DNA from: Tolypeutes matacus
Taxonomy: Eukaryota; Chordata; Mammalia; Cingulata; Chlamyphoridae
Assembly: GCA_026826555.1 (NCBI GenBank)
Contig: JAKSZT010032888.1
Location: forward strand, 1,935,753-1,999,752
Reading direction: 5' to 3'
Length of the DNA: 64,000 nucleotides
Under the pieces are notes generated by a model. The model was not told where the DNA came from and ran no database searches. It saw nothing but the letters and a program-made list of their open reading frames with translations. The position numbers and the translations under genes were made by a program. This document shows, piece by piece, positions 1 to 10,442 of the stretch; the first letter of the stretch is position 1, and each line of letters begins with the position of its first letter.

Positions 1-590
1 CTCTTTTTCACTCCAAAAATTTTTTTCAAAACTTCATGCTCAGTCTTTAGCACAAAGTCTAACATGTCATTAGAGCTCAATTATATGTGAAAACATAAAT
101 AAATGATAGAGACTTGCTTATTCTGTATTACATCTTATAACCTTCCATTCTGCCCCTCATATTTTCACTTTCAAGCCCCTATCCCAAGCAACCATTTAAT
201 TCTCAAATTTCACCAGTTCCCTCTAAATTACTTCATTCTATTCTTCAGTAAAAGACTAATTTACAAATACAAATATGATCATATAATTTTGTTGGTTTAA
301 ATATTTTGATGGGTTTCTACTAGCAATTTCTGTGAATCCTTAATATTTTGAATATAAAATTTCAGGACAAATACTTATATTTACTTAGAGTCAAATTGAT
401 ACCCATAACCAGATAGAATGTTGGTAAATCACAAGACCTCTCAGAAATACAAGCTTTAAGGATTCACTTGCAGCATATTCTCTACAGTACAGCCTAGAAC
501 CATGAAAATCCACAAAAGAGAGAAGCATCTGGAGTAAGGCACTTGTGGGTTGCTTTTGAGATATTTAGAAAGATGACTGAATTAAAGGAC

Positions 591-990
591 TGTTGTGGCA
601 ATGGATGTAGGCCATTTTAAATCAGCACACACCACTCAGAACTGAGTGGGAGAGAGTGTGGTCTACAGTGTGAACTGTGGTCTATGGTTGGTGGCAAGGC
701 TCCAGGATGTGTAAGTTCATTGAGGTTGGTGGGCCACACTATGGGAGATGTTTGTGTTGGATGTGGTGGGAGGTGTGGGAGGTGGGCAACATGGGAATCC
801 CAGTGGGTTCCGTATAATATTTTATGTAATCTAAGCACCTCTTAAAATATATGTATATATATATATATAAATAACATTTTTGTAAGCAAATACACATATA
901 TGCATATATATTTATATATCATTTTACAAATGTTTGTATGTATTGTGAGAATTTTGATTTTTACCCATAATAAAAAAAAAAATAAATAAA
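591..990 (+). mobile_element. 5'-truncated L1, 3' UTR tail only
   Basis: The block ends in an A-rich tail ('taaaaaaaaaaataaataaa') and is flanked by 'taaaggac' at 583-590 and 991-998, which is a short target-site duplication. Its sequence closely matches the reverse complement of 10,480-10,870, the 3' end of the long antisense L1, so both come from the same L1 lineage. The right arm of the inverted duplication lacks it: there the two flanks are joined around 50,045-50,055. It therefore inserted after the duplication. It contains no coding part. Confidence 0.85.
840..930. repeat. TA-rich simple repeat inside the L1 tail
   Basis: This is a run of 'ta' dinucleotides with interruptions, followed by 'atatatgcatatatatttatatat'-like sequence. 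The same AT-rich tract lies in the antisense L1 tail at about 10,530-10,610, so it belongs to the element and is not an independent microsatellite. Confidence 0.6.
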
Positions 991-1086
991 TAAAGGACAT
1001 AATCTATTCTACTTAGTTGCATCTCTGGATGTACCAAATTAAACGGAAATTGTTTTGTATAAACGACCAGATCTTGACTAGACTGT

Positions 1087-1169
1087 TTTTTAAGGTCATA
1101 GGCCAGGGATTGAACGTGGGATGCCCCATATGGGAAATTTGTGCAAACCCTTGAGCCACATCCACTCCC
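1087..1169 (-). mobile_element. tRNA-derived SINE, left-arm copy
   Basis: On the minus strand it reads from a head near 'gtggctcaagg' to 'cccacgttcaatccctggcc', the usual promoter-bearing part of the SINE. It sits at the position matched in the right arm by the two SINEs at 49,728-49,954, so at least one SINE was present before the duplication. The A-rich tail is almost gone. Confidence 0.75.
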
Positions 1170-1179
1170 TATACTTACC

Positions 1180-4100
1180 TTGATTGGCATTCAAATTATT
1201 CAGGATGCATTGTTTGAATTGCATGACTCATGAAATCTCAAGTCTATAAAATGAGTGCTCACCATCAAAATTTTATTTCTTTTTTTCTCATCACAGCTAC
1301 AAAAAAGTATTTCTCCAATCTAATTTGGTTCTAGTGAGTAATGGAGAAAATGTTTAACATGACTTTCTTTATTTTTCAATGAATTTTTTATCAAAAGATA
1401 ATCGTTTAATATGACTACAGATATATCATGTAGGAGGTCTTCTGAGGGTAGGTGAGGTAATTGTGGACATATTTCTGCTGATTTTAAATGCATATATATT
1501 GGTCAATGGTAAATTTGTCCCATCTTAACATTCATAGATTGATTTTTCTGTGTCCACATCAATGGGAGAGACTGACGAAATATAGAGCTAATGTAAATGA
1601 TAACATTGATGGTGTTCAATGATGGGATCCTGCAGGTATTCATATTTGAACTAAGAATGAAAGAAAATGAGCATGGAGTGAGAAGGTATGTTTGTGGATT
1701 AAGGTGGAAATGAATGGTGAAAATGTGCTTAGCACAGATATAAAAACACTGTTTCATTGTCTTTTGTAATTTTGTGAAGGAACAAATGATCAATCTCTGG
1801 ATATCTAGTGGGAACCTTAATATTGAAGACTAAAGGAGATGTAATATTTTATTTTGGGAGACAGGTAATGTTCTGAAATATAAACCATTTTAGGTGTGTG
1901 TGACTAAGCATTTAATGATGATAGCTCAGAGAAGAATTTTAGAGAAATAGTTTGTTACTATCAATTCAGAGATAGGGATGGAAGAAATTAAAATCAATTA
2001 AATATGTGAGCATGTCAAGATAGTGGATAAAAGGAGAGAAGAGGGGCTAGGATTTAGTTTTAAGGTGTTCCAATAATGTATTGAGCTCTTCTTTGCAGTA
2101 GATAAGTGGAAGGATTAACTACAGTAGTTAGAAAACAGGACAATAAGATGTCAGAGAAAGAAAGAAAAAAACAAAGGCCCCCAACGTAGGCCATGAATTA
2201 ATTATGTAAACTTACATGATAATATGGATTGTGAAGAGATGGAGAGGCTTCTGGCAAAAGAGATTGAATTTATGATCAGTTTATAGTTACCAACAAAACA
2301 AGAGAGTAAGAGTCCAATTGAATATATTGCACTCAGCCAGTGGTACCAGGACTTTTAAATTTAATAGGAAAGAAATAATAGACAATGTGTGTGAATGCAA
2401 GGAATATTAAAAAATATTATGGTATTAAAGAATAAGTGTCCAAATTTTATGATCCATCTGTTTAGTAGGAGGAAATTCAATCTTTTGAAAGTGAGGGACA
2501 ATGTGAGACTGTGTGAAAATCAACAGATATGTTGAAGATTTGAAGTGTTTACAGAGAATAGCAGAATTATTTAATTACCAATACAGTATTAGTATAGTAG
2601 AGTTACCACATACTTGATAGCCACTAGTGTGACTCTGTTTGTACCAGGAAAAAATATCCTACTCATGTACTCTGTCAGATGCAATCAGAGAAAATTGTAA
2701 GTGTGTGGAGTGTTTATTGGTAGATGTAGAAATAGTAGGATGGGCATAAGATATATCAAAATATTGGTCTTGGTAAGTATCTGTTGAAATGAGTAAATAT
2801 GGAATAAACTATACTGAAATAATGAGGATAGAGACAGTAGAGTGATTGATATTTGGCAAGGGGGGTCAATTCACTGGAAGTTTCATCATGGTAGATAAAT
2901 CTGGTCATGAGGAGCAATCACATAAATAAGCAAAAAAAAAAAAAAAAAAAAAAAAAGACTGTTACCAAAAGCTGTGGCCCATGGGTATTGATGTGACAAG
3001 GTACATTCCAGGGTAAACCAAGGTATGGCATGTAAAACTCCAGAAATTTAAGCATGGCATATAGGCAAAGCACAACTCATCTTCTACCTTGTCATTTTAT
3101 AGCCATGTAATTTTGTCATGCTACTAAAATTTTCTCAAGTTCTGATCATGTCCTTTTTCATAAATAAACCATAAATATTTTTTCATAAACAAACCATAAT
3201 CAATAAGATTATTTTGAGAATAATGTAAATGAATCTGTCACATTTAATACATCATGTTCCCTTTTTTTTCTAGATTTCAGATAAAAGGGGGTCTTTTCTT
3301 CTGTTTATAACACATTATCATATTGCCCATGAAATAAAATTAATTATTAACACAGTGTTAAAGGGGAACTTATAGTTTATAAATGATTAATGCAAGGATG
3401 TTACAACTAAAGATGATTAATATTGGACAGGATTTCAGCAACCATTTGCCTAAAATATCAAATAGAGGAAATAGGTACCTTTCTGTACTCACACATTCTC
3501 TGTTTTTTGAGCCTCTTTACCTTATGAGCTTTGTGACACATGGCAGAATATTACAACTCATATAATTTGTTACTTTCTGGTGAAGGGAGTTTAAGGACTA
3601 GGTATGGATGATGGATGATATTGATACCTCAAATGATCTAAGTCCTTAATTGATTAACTCCACCATGAATTGCATTTTTAATTTTCATGAATGGGATCAT
3701 AGTCTTTTGGGGATATATCTAAAAGTCAGAGTTCAGGGAGTGATATTTCTAGAAATCCCATGTGGGGAAACCAAAATGATTTGGGGCAAGTGTACACGAA
3801 AGGGCAGGAGGTCGGGAGAGCAGGAAGTGAGTCCAGGGGACTGATAAACAGCTAGTTCATAAACCAAAATTCCTTAAATCTGAGAAATTCCATAGTGCTT
3901 GTCTATATTTGGAAACCAAAATCCACATGTGGCCTGTGTTAGGGATACCTATGTTTTGTAATCAAGGAGAAAATGTAAAATTCAGAACACTGTGGGCTAA
4001 ATAACATATAAAACAATGTTTTTCATATATCTGTATAAATATTTTCTTTATTAACAAGGGCCATCATCATCTCATTACATTGGGAGATGACAGTCTTCCC

Positions 4101-4200
4101 ACTGTTTTTCTGAAGCACACTGTATTTCTGTTTGTTGGGTGCAGGTATAATTCCAAGGGAAAGTTAGAAAATTATTACTAGTGGCTCTGGAAATTGTGGA
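1180..4200. other. Left arm, non-coding
   Basis: About 3 kb of AT-rich sequence collinear with 46,690-49,650 on the opposite strand. The longest open frames are about 60-96 codons and do not keep frame between the two arms, so none looks coding. It contains an A-run at 2,935-2,957. By position relative to the KRAB exons it is probably the first intron or upstream flank of the old KRAB-ZNF gene. Confidence 0.6.
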
Positions 4201-4234
4201 CAAGTTTTTAATCTCATGTCATCTTTCTCCATAG

Positions 4235-4327
4235 TCATCATTGCCTGCTTTGTCCACTGCCTGTTCCTGAGAGTGAAAAATCATAGGAATACAGCTGGTG
4301 GCTAAACAGTTGACAATGCACATACTG
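4235..4327 (+). pseudogene. KRAB-ZNF leader exon with start codon, left copy
   Basis: The predicted acceptor is 'tttctccatag' just before 4,235 and the donor is 'ctg|gtgagt' at 4,327/4,328. An ATG at 4,316-4,318 starts four in-frame codons (MHIL) up to the donor. The homologous right-arm interval 46,562-46,654 has exactly the same length (93 bases), the same splice sites and a matching ATG (MYIL). Both lie about 1.2 kb or less upstream, in transcription sense, of KRAB-box positions, which fits the short ATG exon typical of KRAB-ZNF genes. Alternatively it is an exon of another protein: a second frame in the right copy is fully open and hydrophobic. The left copy has a stop in that second frame. 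Confidence 0.45.
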
Positions 4328-5544
4328 GTGAGTGAGGAACTGCTTTTTCTACTGAAATTACATTTCTATTGCCAAAACATGGATGGATTTCTCCTATTAC
4401 ACTGTCTATTCTAAGTGCACTCAGCAGACATTCAAGGATCTGAGAATGACTCAAGTGTGCCCATTACTCTGGGATAATTAAGATGGGTCAGCAAAAGATT
4501 GAGAAAAAAAATCTCCTTCCAATATTTATACTAATTTGTTCCAGCCTCCATTAGTGCTGTGTTTTCAGAGAAGAGGACCCCATGGCCTTGGTGGAGAAAT
4601 AATTTCCTCATTAACCTTGTAAGTGGTAGTAATGGTTTTAGGATTGTGGTGACAACATGTGATAGAGATGAGTAAAAGCACAACTTAACACTCCAAATAG
4701 GAGGTTAGATATTTGAGCAGATGAGTTCATTCAATCCAGTGTTAAAGGTGCTATGGTAAGTGTTGCATAGTGTTCAGGGGAGCACAAGAGAGAGTTAAGC
4801 AAGGTATGCCATGAGAAATAATTTATCTTCTCTAATAGTAAATATATTAAAGTGTATATAGATATTTTTGTATTTTGAAAAGATGTTTGAATTTCTTATT
4901 ACCACCATGTCCCTAATCAAACATTTCCTTCTTTGTAAATAATGTTTTTGCAAATTTGATAAGTGGAAGCAATGAATAAGGCAATATTTTTCACTTGATT
5001 TTGGCTATTCATAGAGGAAAAGGAGTTCAGCAGTTAAAGCAAAATTTTAGATTCAGTGAAAACTGTTGAAGAACTGGAGAGACCAGAACAAATTAAGAGG
5101 TTAACTCTATATTTTATCTGAGAATCAAGGAGAAGAAAAGATAGAAAATTATAATCAGGATTTGGAGGTCCAAGGTAAAATTTGAGTATGGCCTCCTAGA
5201 GTAAGGAAGAGTCAAGCCAGGATTGTAGAAGAGTATAGCATTTTTCAAGGATCCTTGATTTGTGCTATTAGACTGCCTAAACTTATCTCTTATAATCACA
5301 CCACAACTCATGTATATTGCTTTATAATGGAACATTATATACTCAGCATGTGAATGTCTCTGTAAATGTATCTAATATAGAGATACTAGGTTATCATTTA
5401 AAATGTTCTGACTGGAATTTCAAACATAATTTAAGCTTTCTCTTCACATAGCCCCTCCATTCATCAGTATGTCATCTAACTGATCTTATTGTGATATTAG
5501 TGTGGAGAGTCCTGTCAGAATTTAAATGTCTGTTGTTTTATGAA

Positions 5545-5657
5545 TCAGTGACCTTCAAAGATGTAGCTATAGATTTCACCCAGGAAGAGTGGACCATAAC
5601 AGACCCAGTCCAGAGAAGGGATGCTGAAATCTATCAATCAGGTTTCTATTGATAATC
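5545..5657 (+). pseudogene. KRAB-A box exon, frameshifted
   Basis: The frame from 5,545 reads [16 protein letters not shown], the N-terminal half of the KRAB-A box, which in intact genes recruits the TRIM28 co-repressor. It continues through a DPVQR motif to about 5,610. Further matches to the distal half (an RD, then a segment ending VSID) are in a shifted frame up to about 5,657, showing small deletions. The usual donor site is not recognisable, and a TATC microsatellite begins 13 bases later. The leader exon lies 1.2 kb upstream. No KRAB-B or finger exon follows on this strand, because L1 sequence starts at 6,482. Confidence 0.85.
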
Positions 5658-5667
5658 GTCTAAAATT

Positions 5668-5669
<2 letters not shown>

Positions 5670-5715
<46 letters not shown>

Positions 5716-5757
5716 GTATCTATCGCTTATCTATCTATTTATCTACCATCTATCAAC
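5670..5757. repeat. (TATC)n microsatellite
   Basis: About thirteen uninterrupted 'tatc' units from 5,670, followed by interrupted units to about 5,757. It lies directly after the KRAB-A remnant and inside the segment missing from the right arm. The tract could have contributed to instability there. Confidence 0.95.
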
Positions 5758-6481
5758 TTCATCATCATCATTTATCTAATACTCTGTCAAATATATCGAA
5801 TTTATCCTTTAACTATTCAACAAGTATTAGGAAGAGATTTCTCATATGCCATTCCAAGCTATGCACGTATCCTTTCATAAAACTTAAAAGTATCTGGATG
5901 AAATTTGATTCTTCACTTATTAACTGACATCCTTTTTTCACACCATTGAAATCTAGTCTTCCAGACTAAAGTTTCAGGTCTTTCTTACTAGGCAATTTCC
6001 AATACACAGAACTTTCTTGAAAACTGAATGAACTTTATTTAAATGGATATATAAATTGATTGATGATTACCTAATAATTATGCTTTAGGGACTATGTTGG
6101 TATTTCACAACACAATTGAAAAATAATCAGGATACACTTTCTTTATATAAATATTTGTTTTTGGTAGACCTTATGATTACTGGATTCTTTTAAAAAATAC
6201 TGTTCAAGCACTGTGGAAACATAATTTTCCCTTTATGCAAAGAAAAATTGCTGCAGTCTCTCAACGTGGGCATAGGCCTTAATGACCACAGAACCTTAAC
6301 ATTTTAGGCATATGGTCAAGCATCCATTGCTATTGAACAATTGTCAATATGCTGTGTTCAATATATGCTTCCCTGGTTTGACCTTCAATGTTTACTTTAT
6401 TCTTCATCATGCCTGCCCTGGACTTGAAGATAATGCACTGTTATTAGCAGATAATTCAAAATCCATTGAATCTTTTCATGA

Positions 6482-9400
6482 TTGAAATCATACAAAGTAA
6501 TTTCTCTGACCACAATGGAATGAAACTGGACATCAGTAAGGGACAGAGAATCAGATTAGGCACAAAGATATGAAAGTTGAACAACACACTTTTGGATAAA
6601 CAGTGAGTCAAAGAGAAAAATCACAAAAAAAATCAATAACTACTTTGAAACAAATGAAAATGACAATATGTATCAAATCCTATGAGATGCAACAAAAGCT
6701 GTACTGTGAGAAAATTCATAGCCATAAATGTCTATATTAAAAAAGAAGAAAGAGCTAAAATTAAAGACCTAACTGCACATATGGAGTAATTAGAAAAATA
6801 ACAACAAACTAACCCCAAAGGAAGGAGAAAGAAGGAAATAACAAAGATTAGAGCAGAACTAAATGAAATTGAAAATAAGAAAGCTCTAGAAAAAATAAAC
6901 AAGACCAAAAGCTGATTCTTTGAGAAGGTCAATAAAATTGACAAATCCTTAGCTAGAGCAACAAATAACAAAAGAGAGAACATGCAAATACATAAAATAA
7001 GAAATGAGGAAGGAGTTATCATGACTGACCCCACAGAAATAAAGACTATCATAAGAGGATACTTTGAAAAATTATACAGGAACAAGATGGTTAATTTAGA
7101 GGAAATGAGCAAAACTAGAAACATACAAGCAGCCTACATTGACGAAAGAAGAAAATGATGAAATTAACTTAGAAATCACAAATAATGAGATAGAATTGGT
7201 CATCAAAATCCTCCCAACTAAGAAAAGCCCAGGACAAGACAGATTCACAGGTGAATTCTACCAAACATTTGGGAAGAACTAGCACCAAACCTGCTTAAAC
7301 TCTTCCAAAAAATAGAATTGGAGGGAACATTGACTAACTCATTCTATGATGCCAACATAACACTAATACCAAAGCCAAACAAAGATGTCACAGGAAATGA
7401 AAACTATAAATTAATCTCTCTAATGAACTTAGATGCTAAAATTATCAATTAAATACTTGCTACTCATATTCAACAATATATCAAAAAAATTATGCACCAA
7501 GACCAAGTGGGTTTCATGTAGGGTATGTAAGGATGATTCAATATAAGAAAATCAATGTAATACACCACATAAACATTTTGAAAGAAAAAAACAAACAATC
7601 ATCTCTATAGATGGAGAAAAAGCATTAAAAACACTTTCCTGATAAAAACACTACCAAAGACAGGAATAGAAGGAAATGTCCTCAACACGATGAAGGTTAC
7701 ATATGAAAAACCCACAGCTAACATCATATTCAATGGAGAAATCTGAAAAGCTTTCCCTCTAAGGTTGGGAAAAAGACAAGGATGCCCACTTTCACCACTC
7801 CTATTTTACATTGTGTTAGAAGTACTTGCTCCAGCACTTAGAGAAAAAAAGATCCTAAAGGGATCCAATTTGTCAAGGAAGAAATAAAAATTTCACTATT
7901 TTCAGACATGATCTTTTACATAGAAAGCCCTGAGAAATCTACAACAAAGCTTCTAGAGCTTATAAATGAGTTCAATAAATTTGAGGATTATAAGATCAAT
8001 GTGCAAAAATCAATAGCATTTCTGTACACCAATACTGAGCAATCTTAAGAGGAAATCAAGTAAAAAATCCCATTTACAATAGAAACTAAAAGAATCAAAT
8101 ACCTAGGAATAAATTTAACTAAAGATGTAAATGAGTTATACAAAGAAAACTACACAACACTGTTAAAGGAAATCAAAGAAGACTTAAATAAATGGAAGGG
8201 TATTCCCTGTTCATGGATAAGAAGACTAAACAGCATTAAGATGTCTATCCTACCCAAACTAATCTACAAATTTAATGCAATCCCAATAAAAATCAGCATA
8301 TCATCTTTTACTGAATTGGAAAAACTAACTTTGAAATTTATGTGGAAGGGCAAGAGGCCCTGCATAACCAAAGACATATTGAAAAAGAAATATGAAATTG
8401 GAGGATTGGCAGTACCAGACTTTAAAACATAATACAAAGCTACAGTGGTCAAAACTGCATGGTATTAGCACAAGTATAGACATACCAATCCATCAAACTG
8501 AATTGAGAGTTCTGATATAGATCCTCACATTTACAGTCATCTGATATTCAACAAGGCCACCAATCCCATTCAACTGGGAAAGAATGGCCTCATCAACAAA
8601 TGGTGCTTGGAAAACTGGATATCCATATTGGAAAGAAGGAGAAATAAACACCATCTCACACCGTATACCAAAATTAACTCAAGATGGATCAAAGATCTAA
8701 ATATAAGAAAAAAGACCATAAAGACCTTGGAAAAAAATGTAGAGAAACAACTACAGGATCTTGTAATAGTAAATGGTTACATGAACTTCAAACCCAAAGC
8801 ACAAAGAGCAAAAGAAAAATTAGAGAAATGGGACCTCCTCAAAATTAAAATTTTGCACCTCAAAGGAGTTTGTCAATGAAGTGTAAAGGAAGCTTCCTCA
8901 ATGGGAGAAAATATTTTGTAACTATACATCTGATAGGGGCCTAATATCCTGCATATATAAAGAAATCCTACATCTCAAAAGTAAAAAGACAAACAACTCA
9001 TTTAAAAAATGATTTGAATAGACACTTCTTCAAAGAAGAAATACAAATGGCTAAAAAGCACATGATAAAATGCTCAACATCACTACCTATTAGGGAAACA
9101 CAAATAAAACTACAATAAGATATCATCTTACACCCTTTAGACTTGTGGCTATTAAGAAAACAGAGCACTATAAGTGTTGGAGGGGATGTGGAGGAATGGG
9201 AACACTAACCCACTGCTGGTGAAAATGTAGAATGGTGCAGCCATTGTGGAAGACAGTATGGTAGTTCCTCAGAAAACTAACTGTAGAACTGCCATATATT
9301 CCAGCAATTCCACTGCTGAGTATATACCCAGAAGAATTGAAGGCAAGGACACAAACAGATATATGCAGAGCAATGTTCATAGTGGCATTATTCGCAATTG

Positions 9401-10170
9401 CCAAAAGTTGGAATCAACCCAAATGCCCTTCAACAGATGAACTGATAAACAAATTGTTTTTTATGCATACAATGGAATATTACTCAGTTTTCAAAAGGAA
9501 TACAGTAGTAACACATGGGATAACATGAATCTTGAGAACCTTTTATATTGACTGAAGCATTCTTGGCACTAAAAGACAAATATTACATGACTTCACAGAT
9601 ATGAATTAAACAAATTGAGCAGACTCACAGAGTTAGAGACTGGAAAATAGGATTACAGGAAATAGAGAGGGACCTGTGATTCCAATTAGAGGTGGAGTAG
9701 ACATCACCATCCCAGAATTCTCAGGAATGGGGAATGAACTATTGATTAAAGTAGTCTTATTGGTATTCTACTACAGACTTGTGATTCTAGCAATGAAAGA
9801 AATTATCTTCTTAATGTGGAGGTAGTGGATGCTGAGGTTCTGAGGGCTGGAGAGACAAAAACATGTGCAATACAAGGGAATTTTAGGGACTTTGGAATTG
9901 TCCTGCATGACATCGTAACAATAGATGCAGACCATTATATATCTTACCATAACTGACAGAGTTGGATGGGAGAGTGTGTAAACTACAATGTAACCTATAA
10001 TCCATGCTGAGTGGCAATGCTCCAAAATATGTTCATCAATAGCAATGAAGGTCCCTCACTAATGAAGGATGTTGTTAATGTGGGAAACTGTAGGAGGGGT
10101 GGAGAGTGAGGCATGTGGGAATTACTTATATTTTTATGTGACATTTGAATAATCTGCCTATTTTTAAAAA
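6482..10170 (+). mobile_element. Old L1, 5'-truncated in the endonuclease domain
   Basis: This is sense-strand ORF2 from the end of the endonuclease domain (SDHNGMKLD at about 6,506-6,530) through reverse transcriptase to the cysteine-rich C-terminus, then a 3' UTR to about 10,170 with an A-rich end. The frame is broken many times. Readable pieces include [18 protein letters not shown] at 8,241 and a 90-codon piece at 8,607-8,879. The reverse-transcriptase F-A-D-D box near 7,893-7,912 has lost bases ('ttttcagacatgatc'). Its start coincides with the inner end of the left duplication arm. It cannot move. Confidence 0.9.
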
Positions 10171-10186
10171 GTAGAAAAAAGACAAA

Positions 10187-10410
10187 CAATTATACACAAA
10201 CTTTTCCAAAAAATTGAAAAGGAGCAATGACTTTTCAATTTATTTTTAAAACTCATCATTACCTTCATAGCAAAACCAGATAAAGAAATTATGTGAAAAA
10301 AATACTACAGGCCAAGATTCCTCATGAACATAAATATAAAAATTCTAAACAAAATCTAGCAAATTGAATTCAAATATATATAAAAAGGATAATACATGAG
10401 GACCAAGTGG
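10187..10410 (+). mobile_element. L1 ORF2 fragment (reverse transcriptase N-part)
   Basis: The sequence resembles the reverse-transcriptase segment that in other L1s here precedes the HDQVGF motif: 'cttttccaaaaaattgaaaa' at its start and 'gaggaccaagtgggg' at its end. It is broken in every frame. It lies between the sense L1 and the antisense L1 and belongs to neither by order, so it is a separate scrap or a rearranged piece. Confidence 0.65.
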
Positions 10411-10442
10411 GGTGGATGGTGATAGTTTCATACGTGGTGATG

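Larger units (their letters stand above)
4929..5800 (+). other. Segment present only in the left arm, containing KRAB-A
   Basis: The right arm passes directly from the homologue of about 4,928 to that of about 5,801 at 45,958-45,966. Because the segment holds a KRAB-A exon that must have preceded the KRAB-B exon preserved in the right arm, the simplest reading is a deletion of about 870 bp in the right arm and not an insertion in the left. Confidence 0.65.
1..6480 (+). repeat. Left arm of a large inverted duplication
   Basis: This segment reappears reverse-complemented at about 45,298-50,641. Paired anchors seen by eye are 1-110 with 50,531-50,641, 425-560 with 50,130-50,240, 3,383-3,565 with 47,340-47,520, 3,650-3,844 with 47,055-47,255, 4,235-4,327 with 46,562-46,654, 4,870-4,920 with 45,975-46,030, and 5,801-6,480 with 45,298-45,960. 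The order is fully collinear once inverted. Substitutions and small indels are frequent, roughly one base in seven to ten where I compared, so this is an old duplication. The arm begins at or before the window edge. Private to this arm are an L1 tail at 591-990, an expanded A-run at 2,935-2,957, and a segment at about 4,929-5,800 that the other arm lacks. Confidence 0.9.

Noticed and set aside
5660..5760. CRISPR-like or satellite array
   Set aside because: It is a simple TATC microsatellite. No spacer structure exists and the genome is mammalian.
6732..7124. 130-codon hydrophobic frame on the minus strand resembling a membrane protein
   Set aside because: Antisense of L1 ORF2. The same shadow appears at 15,187-15,762 in the inverted L1.
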